A stretch of 64,000 nucleotides of DNA from Paludisphaera rhizosphaerae (GTDB taxonomy: Bacteria; Planctomycetota; Planctomycetia; Isosphaerales; Isosphaeraceae). The translations under genes and the position numbers were made by a program. The stretch is taken from positions 1 to 64,000 of the forward strand of contig NZ_JAALCR010000025.1 in the NCBI RefSeq assembly GCF_011065895.1, given 5' to 3'. Every line of letters starts with the position of its first letter. Position 1 is the first letter of the stretch. Positions 1 through 7,980 of this stretch are shown here, piece by piece. The notes beneath the pieces were generated by a model that did not search any database, was not told where the DNA came from, and worked only from the letters and a program-made list of their open reading frames with translations.

Positions 1-59
1 GCCCGCGTGGGGGTTGAATCCGGCAGGCCGGGCAACAACCATCCGACTGGGGAGGGGCC

Positions 60-539
60 ATGTTCCGCATCAGCTTTCTGATCTGGGTCGTCGTCCTGGC
101 CGCACTCAACCTGGTCGCGTACAGGTATCTCGACCTCCTGCAAAAGTCGGGAGAAGAGGTGGTCCTGCTCATCGGTCTGATGCCGCTGCTGGACCTCTTC
201 ATCCTGTCGTGCTACCTGGCTGTCACGAAGCGATACGCCTTCACCCTGGTGAGCCGCGAGGAGCCGGTCGGCGTCATGCCTCGGCTCGCGGCCTGGAGCT
301 TCGGCTTCCTGCTCCTGGGGATCGCGCTCTGCGTGTTGGTCCCCACGCTGATCCTGGAGTTGTTGGGCTTCTGCTTCAAGACCTACTTGGAGGCGTTCAT
401 CCCAGAAGCCCCCTCTCCTCTCAAGGACAGCCTGATCGGGGTCGTCGTCGGCCTCCTCATGTCCGGCCCGCCCGCCCTGCTCTCAGTCATCCTCGCCTTG
501 GTGGGGAGCCGCTACAGGCTCGTTGTCACGCCTCGGTAA
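60..539 (+). CDS. Small polytopic membrane protein of unknown function
   Basis: I do not recognise a family. The 159-residue product begins with a hydrophobic helix (about residues 4-22), has further hydrophobic stretches near residues 33-55, 78-105 and 125-152, and only short charged loops, so it is probably an inner-membrane protein with about four helices. The ATG is preceded by GGGGAGGGG a few bases upstream, which supports the start. It is convergent with the next gene, whose stop lies 10 bases away, so the two share almost no intergenic space. The region to its left is cut by the window edge, so operon membership on that side cannot be judged. Confidence 0.75.
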   Translation: MFRISFLIWVVVLAALNLVAYRYLDLLQKSGEEVVLLIGLMPLLDLFILSCYLAVTKRYAFTLVSREEPVGVMPRLAAWSFGFLLLGIALCVLVPTLILELLGFCFKTYLEAFIPEAPSPLKDSLIGVVVGLLMSGPPALLSVILALVGSRYRLVVTPR

Positions 540-548
540 TCTGCTCGG

Positions 549-1646
549 CTATTCCGAGGCCTCGGCGAAGCGGCGGAGGAGGTCGCGGACCTGGTCGTCC
601 ATGAGGCGGCCGACGAGGGTCAACTCGCCGGGCATGAAGGGGAACTTGCGGCCGGCGGACCAGCCGCGATCGTAGGGAGGAGGGCTGAGGAGGACGATGC
701 GGACGCCCTGGAAACGGGGGATGTCGGCGGGCACGCCTTCATTCCAGATCCAGTGGTCCGACTGGTCCTTGGACTTATCGAGCTTCCCGTCGCGGCGGAT
801 TCCGCGCCAGGTCCAGAGGTTGAAGGAGCCCTTGGCGGGCGGGCTGTCCTCGCCGACCTCGGCGTCGCGAGCGGCGGCGGCTTCGGCCGGGGTGGGATGT
901 CGGCCTGGGAGCCAGCCTTGCGACGGCTCGCCGACGAGCGCGTCGGCCAGCAAGGTGTGGAGCTGGAAATTGTCCCCCAGGCCGGAGATCTGCACCCGGT
1001 AGCCCTTGCCTTCGCCGGGGTGGAGCACCAGGAGCGGCTCGTCGTCGAGGACCTGCATCATCATCCAGAGCAGGCCGGCATAGCCGTACTGGCCGCCCAG
1101 GTCGTTGAGCGTCTGCCGCAGGGCGGTTCGCGACCGCGACGCCCTGCGTGCGTCGGGCGACCGGCCCAGCATGGCGACGGCCGCCAGCGAGAACGGCTCG
1201 AGCATCTGGAATGAGCCGGTCTCGGCCGGCATCCGCTGGGCGACCTGGTCGCCAAACTCCTCGACGGGGTCCATCTGGTCTTCCGCGTCGGCCGACCGTT
1301 TCCGCTTCTTCGGTGCGGCCTTCTTGCATGCGGAAGCGAAGGCGAGCGCCTCAGGGCCGATCTGGCGTTCGATGCGGTTCAGGACGGCTTCAACGGCGAT
1401 CGTTGGGTCGAGCCCGCGCTCGACGAGGCCTCCGCAGTAGAGGGCGGCCGTCGCGGCGGCGTCGGTTCGGGTGGGGGCGTCGATGATCTTGTCGGCGAGA
1501 CGACCCATCGCCTTCTCGACGGCCCGCCGGTCGCTGGCTTCTCGGCGGCTGAAAGCGGTCCGGAGCGCTTCGCCCACTTCCTCAATCGACCCCTGGGGGT
1601 CGCGCGCCCGCTGAATCGCCTCGGTGATTGCCGAATTGTCGATCAT
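549..1646 (-). CDS. Hypothetical cytosolic protein, 365 residues
   Basis: The family is not recognised. The protein has no signal peptide or membrane segment. It starts with a helical region of about 110 residues, followed by a Lys/Arg-rich linker (KKAAPKKRKR) and an acidic stretch. A C-terminal domain rich in Trp, Gly and Pro follows (for example FNLWTWRGIRRDGK and PFMPGELTLVGRLMDD). I chose the ATG at 1646 because GAAGAGAG lies about 6 bases upstream; a TTG two codons earlier is also in frame. It faces the small membrane protein on the other strand. The frame is long and free of stops on both sides of several GC-rich shadow frames, and its residue use is protein-like. Confidence 0.75.
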   Translation of the reverse strand: MIDNSAITEAIQRARDPQGSIEEVGEALRTAFSRREASDRRAVEKAMGRLADKIIDAPTRTDAAATAALYCGGLVERGLDPTIAVEAVLNRIERQIGPEALAFASACKKAAPKKRKRSADAEDQMDPVEEFGDQVAQRMPAETGSFQMLEPFSLAAVAMLGRSPDARRASRSRTALRQTLNDLGGQYGYAGLLWMMMQVLDDEPLLVLHPGEGKGYRVQISGLGDNFQLHTLLADALVGEPSQGWLPGRHPTPAEAAAARDAEVGEDSPPAKGSFNLWTWRGIRRDGKLDKSKDQSDHWIWNEGVPADIPRFQGVRIVLLSPPPYDRGWSAGRKFPFMPGELTLVGRLMDDQVRDLLRRFAEASE

Positions 1647-1735
1647 ATCCAACTCTCTTCATCGCGGCCCACATCGCCTGGCAGCATGGTACATCAGGCG
1701 ATGGATTGGCGGCAAGCCTGGGTGGAGGGGGCTTG

Positions 1736-2989
1736 TTATCCCCTCAGCGACTCATCGACCGTTGCGGGCGCGAGCCAGATGACGGGGACGCCCAGGGCGT
1801 AGATGAGGGAGCAGACGGCGCCGACGCGGGGGTAGTCGCCGCCGAGGGCGGCGAAGAGGATGCCGGCGAGGAGGACGCCGGCGGCGGTGGCGAATCGGCC
1901 GGAGTTGTAGGCGAGGCCCGCGCCGGAGGCTCGCACGCGGGTCGGGAAGAGTTCGGGGAGGAACACGGCCAGCCAGCCGAAGAAGAGCGTCGCCACGAAG
2001 CCCTGGGTGAAGACGACTGGGTGGAACGAAGGCCGCAGCGGGGCGGTGAGCTGGAACATCGCGAACGTCATGGCCGCCGATCCCACGCTTATCAGCAGGT
2101 AGCTCGCCCGCCTCCCCAGCCGGCTCGCCAGCCACGCGCCGGCCAGGCAGCCGAGCGTCGCGCCGAGGGCCCACCAGCCCTGCGTCGCCGCCTTGTAGCC
2201 CACGTTCGACGCCCCCGCGACCTTGTCCGCCCAGGGGATCATCCACTTGCTCGCCGCCCACGCGCCGACCATCGGGATCGAGCTGAGCAGGATCCCCGTC
2301 AGCGTGGCCCGAAGGAGGTCCGGGCGGAAGAGTTCGCGGAGCCTCGGCGAGCTTGTCGGCCCCCCTTCCTCGCCTCGCGAGGCCAGCCATTTGGGCGACT
2401 CGGGCAAGGCCAGCAGGACAACGATCCCGAGCGCCGCCGGGACGCCCGAGAGCTTGAACACCCATCGCCAGGACTCGGCCGTGATCGGCCAGATCCTCGC
2501 CAGTTGCGAGAGGAGCAGGATCCCCGCGTTCAGCCCGGCGGAGGTCACGCCCGAGACCAGCGGCCGAGACGCCTCCGGCCAGCACTCGGCCACCAGCGCG
2601 ACGCCGTTCGGCCACATCCCGCCTACGCCCAGGCCGACCAGGAATCGGAGCAAGAGCATCTGCTCCTGCGAGGTCGCCAAGGCCCCGAGCGCGGCGAAGA
2701 ACGAGTAGAAGAGGATGCTGATCCCCATCGCCCGCGTCCGGCCGATGCGGTCCCCCAGGTTCCCCAGCGCGATCCCCCCGACCGCCGCCCCCAGCATCAG
2801 GGCGGCCGTGAACCTGGCGAACCACTCGCCGCCGAGAGTCGCCGTGTAAGCCTCGCCCATCAGCCCCTTCGACACCGACAGCGAGGCGATCGGCATCAGC
2901 CCCAGTTCGACGCCGTCGAAGACCAGGCCCGTGAACGCGGCCGCCAGCACGGCGAGGCGGGCCGAGGGGGAAAGCGGATTGATGCTCAT
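1736..2989 (-). CDS. Major facilitator superfamily transporter
   Basis: The 417-residue protein has about twelve hydrophobic segments and typical MFS motifs. Loop 2-3 reads GNLGDRIGRTRAM, the motif-A signature. The stretch GVGGMWPNGVALVAECWP resembles the helix-4/5 region of the sugar and aromatic-acid transporter groups, and a second GxLxxRxGRR-like loop (LASRLGRRASY) sits in the C-terminal half. It would act in the inner membrane as a secondary transporter of a small organic solute; the substrate cannot be read from sequence. Upstream on the same strand, across a palindromic repeat, is a 3-hydroxyisobutyrate-dehydrogenase-like gene, which could point to an organic acid or sugar acid as substrate, but this is inference. 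Confidence 0.9.
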   Translation of the reverse strand: MSINPLSPSARLAVLAAAFTGLVFDGVELGLMPIASLSVSKGLMGEAYTATLGGEWFARFTAALMLGAAVGGIALGNLGDRIGRTRAMGISILFYSFFAALGALATSQEQMLLLRFLVGLGVGGMWPNGVALVAECWPEASRPLVSGVTSAGLNAGILLLSQLARIWPITAESWRWVFKLSGVPAALGIVVLLALPESPKWLASRGEEGGPTSSPRLRELFRPDLLRATLTGILLSSIPMVGAWAASKWMIPWADKVAGASNVGYKAATQGWWALGATLGCLAGAWLASRLGRRASYLLISVGSAAMTFAMFQLTAPLRPSFHPVVFTQGFVATLFFGWLAVFLPELFPTRVRASGAGLAYNSGRFATAAGVLLAGILFAALGGDYPRVGAVCSLIYALGVPVIWLAPATVDESLRG

Positions 2990-3020
2990 GTTTTCCGACC
3001 GTCACGGAGTATGTCGAGAC

Positions 3021-3155
3021 CTCCCTTCTCCCCTGGTGGGAGAAGGTGGCCGAAGGCCGGATGAGGGGGACCCCAACGTCCAACGAGCCCGCCGCCGGTG
3101 AAGACCCCCCTCATCCGCCCCTGCGGGGCACCTTCTCCCACCAGGGGAGAAGGGA
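3021..3155. repeat. Palindromic repeat, family A, complete inverted pair
   Basis: The left arm (3021-3070) holds a hairpin CTTCTCCCCTGGTGGGAGAAG, then a second small hairpin TGGCCGAAGGCCGGATGAGG. The right arm (3105-3155) is the mirror image, with CCTCATCCGCCCCTGCGGGG and then CTTCTCCCACCAGGGGAGAAG. Related units recur at 11793-11946, 39953-40160, 48291-48448 and 50058-50309, with single hairpins elsewhere. It lies between two genes on the minus strand and may stop or attenuate transcription. Confidence 0.85.
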
Positions 3156-3218
3156 GGATCGGGGACCTCCACGCGGTCGCATACGATCGGTCAGGCATCC
3201 GACGGCGGGGGAAGACCG

Positions 3219-4085
3219 TCAACATGGCTTCCTCGTGCGGTAAACGTCGATCACCGCGCTGTTGTCCAGGTCGCCCCAGCCCTGGGCTTCGGCCGCTTCC
3301 AGCAGGCGGCGGTGGGCGTCGGCCAGCGGGAGGGGGAGGCCGGCGGCGGAGGCGGCTTCGAGCATCAACCGGACGTCGCGGAGGTGCTGGGAGAGCCTCG
3401 CCTGCACGGTGTAGTCGTGGTCGATCATCTTGCGGCCCTTGACGTCGATCGCCTTCGAGTAAGCCATGCTCCCCCGGAAGACTTCCAGGGTCGTCGCCGG
3501 GTCGAGGCCGATGGCCTCGGCGAACGCCAGGCCCTCGGCGAGCACCGCGCGGTTGAGCCCCAGCACGAGGTTGCTCGCCAGCTTCATCCTGGCCGCGTCT
3601 CCCCAGCCGCCGACGTGGAAGACGTTGCGGGCCAGCGCCGACCACAGATCCGCGCAGGCGTCGAACGCCGAGCGATCGCCGCCGACGATCCACGTGGCCT
3701 CGCCGCGACGGGTCTGCTCGCTGTTCCCCGAGACGGGCGACGCCAGGTAACGCACGCCGACGGCCGCCAGCCGCGCGCCCATGGCCTCGGATTTCTCGGG
3801 CGGGCAGGTCGTGACGTCGATGAAGACCTGGCCGGCGCGGAGCCTCGGGACCAGCGGGCCGAGGACGTCCGCGACGACGTCGCCCGAGTAGAGGCAGACG
3901 ACGACGCGGTCGCAGTCGACTGCTGTGTCGTCGCTCCAGGTCGCGCCCTGGTCGATCGCGGCGGCGGCTTCCTCGCGGAACCGGCTCCAGACCCGGACGG
4001 GACGCCCCTGCTCCAGCAGCCGGAGCGCGACCGCCGAGCCCATCAGGCCCACGCCGATCACGCCGACCGCCGGATTGTCGCCCAT
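3219..4085 (-). CDS. NAD(P)-dependent dehydrogenase, 3-hydroxyisobutyrate dehydrogenase-like
   Basis: The 288-residue protein begins MGDNPAVGVIGVGLMG, a Rossmann nucleotide-binding loop at the very N-terminus. The substrate-binding element SPVSGNSEQTRRGEATW follows near residue 120. The helix GDAARMKLASNLVLG carries the catalytic Lys and the conserved Asn of the beta-hydroxyacid dehydrogenase family. The length matches the family. I moved the start inward from the longest frame, because the extra 81 residues upstream are Arg/Pro-rich and overlap the preceding gene, while the chosen ATG places the glycine-rich loop correctly. It probably oxidises a short beta-hydroxy acid or reduces a semialdehyde; the exact substrate is unknown. 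It lies 81 bases downstream of a small membrane protein gene on the same strand. Confidence 0.88.
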   Translation of the reverse strand: MGDNPAVGVIGVGLMGSAVALRLLEQGRPVRVWSRFREEAAAAIDQGATWSDDTAVDCDRVVVCLYSGDVVADVLGPLVPRLRAGQVFIDVTTCPPEKSEAMGARLAAVGVRYLASPVSGNSEQTRRGEATWIVGGDRSAFDACADLWSALARNVFHVGGWGDAARMKLASNLVLGLNRAVLAEGLAFAEAIGLDPATTLEVFRGSMAYSKAIDVKGRKMIDHDYTVQARLSQHLRDVRLMLEAASAAGLPLPLADAHRRLLEAAEAQGWGDLDNSAVIDVYRTRKPC

Positions 4086-4165
4086 GTCGGTATCCCCGAG
4101 GGACGAATCGCCCGCACGGGGCGGCATCGTACCCTGCGCCGAGGGCTCGCGAAAGGGCCTCGCCG

Positions 4166-4372
4166 TCACTTCGACTGCCGCCGGGCCGCCTCGCGCTTCT
4201 GCAGCCAGGGAACGAAGTAGAAGGCCGCGAGCCCCCCCGAGATCCCGCCGAAGATCATCGGCAGGATGTCGGCCTGGTGGAGGTGCTCGATCCCGGTGAG
4301 CACTCGGTAGAACCAGATCCCACTCCACGCCAGCGCCAGCACGCCCACGACCATCACGAATCGGTACAGCAT
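4166..4372 (-). CDS. Small two-helix membrane protein
   Basis: The 68-residue product starts MLYRFVMVVGVLALAWSG, a clear membrane helix, and has a second one around residues 37-53 (ILPMIFGGISGGLAAFYF), then a basic tail (KREAARRQSK). A longer frame begins 57 bases upstream, but that extension is charged and unlike a leader, so the internal ATG is preferred. The family is not recognised. Being on the same strand and 80 bases upstream of the dehydrogenase, it could be co-transcribed with it. Confidence 0.65.
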   Translation of the reverse strand: MLYRFVMVVGVLALAWSGIWFYRVLTGIEHLHQADILPMIFGGISGGLAAFYFVPWLQKREAARRQSK

Positions 4373-4634
4373 CGGTCTTCCCCTTCGTGGTTCGAAGGCC
4401 GTTCGTCGGCCCTCACGAGGGGCTATCACCGTTCGAAGGCGGAGCGGACGGAATCGGGAGGGAAAACCTGGACGGGGCAGGACGGAAGGCCCGCCGCCGG
4501 CATCTCCGGAACGGGTTTGTCAAACCGGGCTCCGGGCGGAAATAATGGGGGCGAAAGAGGCTCCAGTCTGGAACCTCGCATACAATCCTATTCGGCGCGG
4601 GTTTTGAGCCTCGGAAAGAGCGACGGAAACCTCT

Positions 4635-4655
4635 CTTCTCCCACAAGGGGAGAAG
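4635..4655. repeat. Single family-A hairpin in the argG upstream region
   Basis: CTTCTCCC and GGGAGAAG pair around a short loop, matching one arm of the family-A palindromes. It lies in a 391-base stretch (4373-4763) that holds no convincing gene. That stretch separates the divergent small membrane gene from argG and so must contain promoters for both. I could not find a convincing -35/-10 pair or an arginine-regulator operator there. Confidence 0.6.
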
Positions 4656-4763
4656 CAAGGACGGGCGCCTCCGACGTGCTCGTATCCAGGTCGCGCCGAA
4701 AAGGATTGGCCTCGCGACGGGTATATCAGCGCATCTTAGCCCCCAGAGAAAGAACCAACAGCC

Positions 4764-6023
4764 GTGGCGCGTGAGAAGATCGTCCTCGCCTACAGCGGCG
4801 GCCTCGATACGTCGGTGGCCGTCAAGTGGATCAATGAAACGTACGACATGGACGTCATCGCCTACACCTGCGACCTCGGGCAGGGGCAGGACATCCACGC
4901 GATCCGCGACAAGGCGCTGAGGACCGGCGCCGTCGAGGCCGTCGCCGAAGACGCGCGGAACCTCTTCATCGACTACTTCGTCTGGCCCTCGCTGATGGCC
5001 GGCGCCCTGTACGAGGGCAAGTACCCGCTGGCCACCGCGCTCGGTCGGCCGCTGATCGCCCAGTTGATGGTGCGCGTCGCCCGCGAGCACGGCGCGACGG
5101 CCGTCGCCCACGGCTGCACGGGCAAGGGGAACGACCAGGTCCGCTTCGACGTCACCTTCCAGACGCTCGCTCCCGACCTGAAGATCGTCGCCCCGGTCCG
5201 CGAGTGGAAGTGGACCCGCACCCAGGAACTCGAGTTCGCCGCCAAGCACGGCATCGAGGTCGAGGCGACCAAGAAGTCGATCTTCTCCACCGACCAGAAC
5301 ATCTGGGGACGCTCGATCGAGGCCGGCATCCTGGAAGACCCCTGGGTCGCGCCCCCCGCCGAGACGTTCCAGTGGACCGTCGACCCCGTCGACGCGCCGA
5401 ATGAGCCCGAAGAGGTGACCATCGCCTTCGAGTCCGGCCGCCCCGTCGCCATCAACGGCAAGGAGATGGACGGCGTCGAGCTGATCGAGACGGCCAACAA
5501 GATCGCCGGCAAGCACGGCGTCGGCCGGATCGACCACATCGAGAACCGGCTCGTCGGCATCAAGTCGCGCGAGATCTACGAGGCCCCCGGCGCGATCCTG
5601 CTCCACCACGCCCACAAGGAACTTGAGACGCTCACGCTCTCCAAGGAGTCGGACCGCTTCAAGACGCTGGTCAGCCAGGCCTACGCCGACCTGATCTACA
5701 ACGGCCTCTGGTTCAGCCAGCTCCACCAGGACCTGATGGCGTTCACCGTCTCCAACCAGCAGCACGTCTCGGGCGACGTCCGGATGAAGCTGTACAAGGG
5801 GGGCATGATCGTCGTCGGCCGCAAGAGCCCCAAGAGCCTCTATCGCCACGAACTGGCCACCTACGAAGAAGGCGACCAGTACGACGCCTCCGCCGCCATG
5901 GGCTTCATCAAGATCCACGGCCTCGGCCAGACCACCCAGGCCAAGCACCAACTCCTCAACCAGTCGGGCTCCGGCCACCGCCTGGAACTCCCCAGCATCA
6001 TCCCGCCCGACACCACCAAGTGA
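4764..6023 (+). CDS. argG: Argininosuccinate synthase
   Basis: The enzyme joins citrulline and aspartate with ATP to make argininosuccinate, the penultimate step of arginine synthesis, in the cytosol. The 419-residue length fits the bacterial enzyme. Residues 11-17 read SGGLDTS, the ATP-pyrophosphatase P-loop. AHGCTGKGNDQVRFD carries the conserved citrulline/aspartate-binding region, and SIFSTDQNIWGRSIEAG is a family signature. The start is a GTG giving MAREKIVLAYSGG; only a weak AGAGAAAG lies upstream. It stands alone here, with no other arg genes beside it, and a perfect hairpin follows 16 bases after the stop. Confidence 0.98.
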   Translation: MAREKIVLAYSGGLDTSVAVKWINETYDMDVIAYTCDLGQGQDIHAIRDKALRTGAVEAVAEDARNLFIDYFVWPSLMAGALYEGKYPLATALGRPLIAQLMVRVAREHGATAVAHGCTGKGNDQVRFDVTFQTLAPDLKIVAPVREWKWTRTQELEFAAKHGIEVEATKKSIFSTDQNIWGRSIEAGILEDPWVAPPAETFQWTVDPVDAPNEPEEVTIAFESGRPVAINGKEMDGVELIETANKIAGKHGVGRIDHIENRLVGIKSREIYEAPGAILLHHAHKELETLTLSKESDRFKTLVSQAYADLIYNGLWFSQLHQDLMAFTVSNQQHVSGDVRMKLYKGGMIVVGRKSPKSLYRHELATYEEGDQYDASAAMGFIKIHGLGQTTQAKHQLLNQSGSGHRLELPSIIPPDTTK

Positions 6024-6039
6024 TCGACCGCCCGGCAAG

Positions 6040-6070
6040 CTGCGGCCCCGAGTAACCTCCGGGGCCGCAG
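6040..6070. terminator. Hairpin terminator between argG and a convergent gene
   Basis: CTGCGGCCCCG (6040-6050) and CGGGGCCGCAG (6060-6070) form a perfect 11-bp stem with a 9-base loop. It lies just behind the argG stop and before the end of the convergent gene, so it can serve both strands. There is no strong T tract on the plus side. Confidence 0.75.
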
Positions 6071-6141
6071 CGCCGCGCCGGCGGCATTGTGGAGTGGTCC
6101 TCCGGCAAGTCCCCCTTGAGGCGCAAAAGGCCAATCGCTCC

Positions 6142-7764
6142 CTACGGAAGGCCGGTCGCCTCCGGCTTCGGGGGCGAATCCACGACGCTCACGGCTCCGG
6201 CGTCGAGCGGTCCTTCGAGGCCCCAGGCGCGGAGCGTGTAGGAAGCCTGAGGGATCCACAGCTCGAAGTCGGTCTCGCCGGGACGCAGCATGACCTGGTC
6301 GAGGGCGACGGCGTCGTCGGGCTCTCCTGCGGGAACGACGGCGATCACGACGGGCCAACGGCCGCCGCGCCAGACGCCGGCCACCCTCGTCGCCTGGTTG
6401 GCGAACGCCCCGCGGCGATCGGTCGGCTCTCGCCCGATCCGGGGTGGATGGACCACGACGGCGTCGACGGCCGGGTGGACCGACGACTCCGGGAAGAGCG
6501 CCTCCGATACGTCCCGAGGAGGCGGCGCCAGCACCACGGGCTCGACGATCGGGCCGAGCCGGCGGATCAGCCCGCGATACACGTCGTTCGGCGATTCGTT
6601 GGACAGTTGCCAGATCGTGAACGGCTCGACGCCCGTCTTGCTCCACAGCCTCGCGGCCATGTACCGGCCGACGTTGCGGACTTCGTGCTTGAAGACGTGC
6701 CCGTGTCCGGCGTGCACCACCATTTTCACGTCCGGCGGCGAGGCGAATCGTCGGGCGAGTTCGTCGGCCTGGTACTCTTCCCGGGTGTCGAAATCCCCGC
6801 CTGCGAAGTCGTAGCCGTCGACCTCGTAACCCAGGCGCAAGGCCGTCCGCAGCAGGTTCCCGAATCGCGGGTCGAGCGAGTAGACCCCCGTCCGCGAGGT
6901 CGAATACCCGCGAGCTTTCAGCGCTGTCCCGGGCTCGGCGAGAGCTTCGGCGCAATAGCGGCTGAACCCGGCCTCGCGCAACGGTCCGAGCGTCTGTTCG
7001 ATCCACGCGCGATGCTCGCTGATGTTGTGGGCCTCCATGATCAGGACCAGTCGCCGTTCCGCCGCGATCCGGGCGACGGCTTCTCGCCACGGGGTCGCGA
7101 CGAGGGTCGGGGGCGAGTCGGAGACGTCGGACGGGTCGACCAGATCCTGGAGCACGGCGTCGGGGCGTGTCGGGATCTCGCGGGCCTCGCGCGGGCGGCC
7201 GAGGATCGCCAGGGAGGTGCTCAACTCCTGCCGTTCGGCCCAGTCGTTGCGATCGGCCGCTTGCTCCAGCAGGACGATGCGCCGCATCAATCCCCGGGGA
7301 GAATTCGCCTCGCCCGCTCGGCTGACGAGCAGGCTGCAGAAGGCGAGCAGGCCCGCCGCCGTCGCGCCGAACGCGATCCAACGGAACCGATACGCGCGGC
7401 TGCTCTCGGCGAACGCCGCAGCGACCACCCCGCCCGCCGTCATGACGACGACGCCGAGCGCCCCCAGCGCGGCGGGCTCCAACGACGACGGGACCGGCCC
7501 GACGACCGCCGTCGGATCGAGCCGCCGCCAACCGTAGACAGCCGTCATCGCCGCCGAAGTCGCCGCGACGATCGCCGCGATCTTTGGGAGCAGCGGGGCC
7601 CTGACGAACGCCGCCCCGACCATCGATGACGCCGTCATCAGGCCGAGCGCGACGAACGCCCGCGACCCCGCCGGCGCGAAGTTGGACGCGATCGCCGCGA
7701 CGAGGAGCGATGCGCCGAGGACCGCGGTTGAAACGGTGATTCGTTTCGATTGCGTCATGTCCAT
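6142..7764 (-). CDS. Membrane protein with an EreA/ChaN-like C-terminal domain
   Basis: The 540-residue product has about four hydrophobic helices in its first 140 residues. A linker follows, and then a soluble domain with LVLIMEAHNISEHRAWIEQ, FSRYCAEALAEPG and MVVHAGHGHVFKHE. The acidic residue followed by His, the downstream Glu, and the later HAGHGH recall the erythromycin-esterase/ChaN/TraB group of metal-dependent hydrolase-like folds, but this link rests on pattern only. A beta-rich tail follows. I chose the ATG at 7764; another lies two codons inside, and the longest frame starts 75 bases further out with a Pro/Arg-rich extension. It is divergent from the large exported protein at 7981 and convergent with argG. 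Confidence 0.7.
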   Translation of the reverse strand: MDMTQSKRITVSTAVLGASLLVAAIASNFAPAGSRAFVALGLMTASSMVGAAFVRAPLLPKIAAIVAATSAAMTAVYGWRRLDPTAVVGPVPSSLEPAALGALGVVVMTAGGVVAAAFAESSRAYRFRWIAFGATAAGLLAFCSLLVSRAGEANSPRGLMRRIVLLEQAADRNDWAERQELSTSLAILGRPREAREIPTRPDAVLQDLVDPSDVSDSPPTLVATPWREAVARIAAERRLVLIMEAHNISEHRAWIEQTLGPLREAGFSRYCAEALAEPGTALKARGYSTSRTGVYSLDPRFGNLLRTALRLGYEVDGYDFAGGDFDTREEYQADELARRFASPPDVKMVVHAGHGHVFKHEVRNVGRYMAARLWSKTGVEPFTIWQLSNESPNDVYRGLIRRLGPIVEPVVLAPPPRDVSEALFPESSVHPAVDAVVVHPPRIGREPTDRRGAFANQATRVAGVWRGGRWPVVIAVVPAGEPDDAVALDQVMLRPGETDFELWIPQASYTLRAWGLEGPLDAGAVSVVDSPPKPEATGLP

Positions 7765-7884
7765 CCCGCCCGCCTTCCGGGGCTCAGGGGGCCGCCCCGT
7801 AACCAGTAGACTCGGCCGGCGGGGATTCTCGCCTGCCACCGGGTGAAGAGGCTCTGAACGTCGGACGCGGGAATCACTCCCGGC

Positions 7885-7925
7885 GTGATGTTAAACATAT
7901 TTTATATTTGTAAGAAAACCGGATT
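7885..7925 (+). promoter_or_regulatory. AT-rich block in the divergent intergenic region
   Basis: In an otherwise GC-rich region, this block (GTTAAACATATTTTATATTT and neighbours) is sharply AT-rich and sits 60-100 bases upstream of the ATG at 7981. It is the likely place for promoter elements of the exported protein, perhaps also of the divergent gene. I cannot assign -35 and -10 boxes with confidence. Confidence 0.35.
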
Positions 7926-7980
7926 CTCCACGTTGATAGATGCGGAGCATTTCCCTTACGCATCAGGCGGAACGCCCCTC

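Noticed and set aside
4560-4763. Promoter of argG with TACAAT near 4576
   Set aside because: A -10-like word is present, but no matching -35 word lies at a proper distance.
4413-6134. A 573-codon frame antisense to argG
   Set aside because: It is a shadow of a highly conserved enzyme gene and has no recognisable domain.
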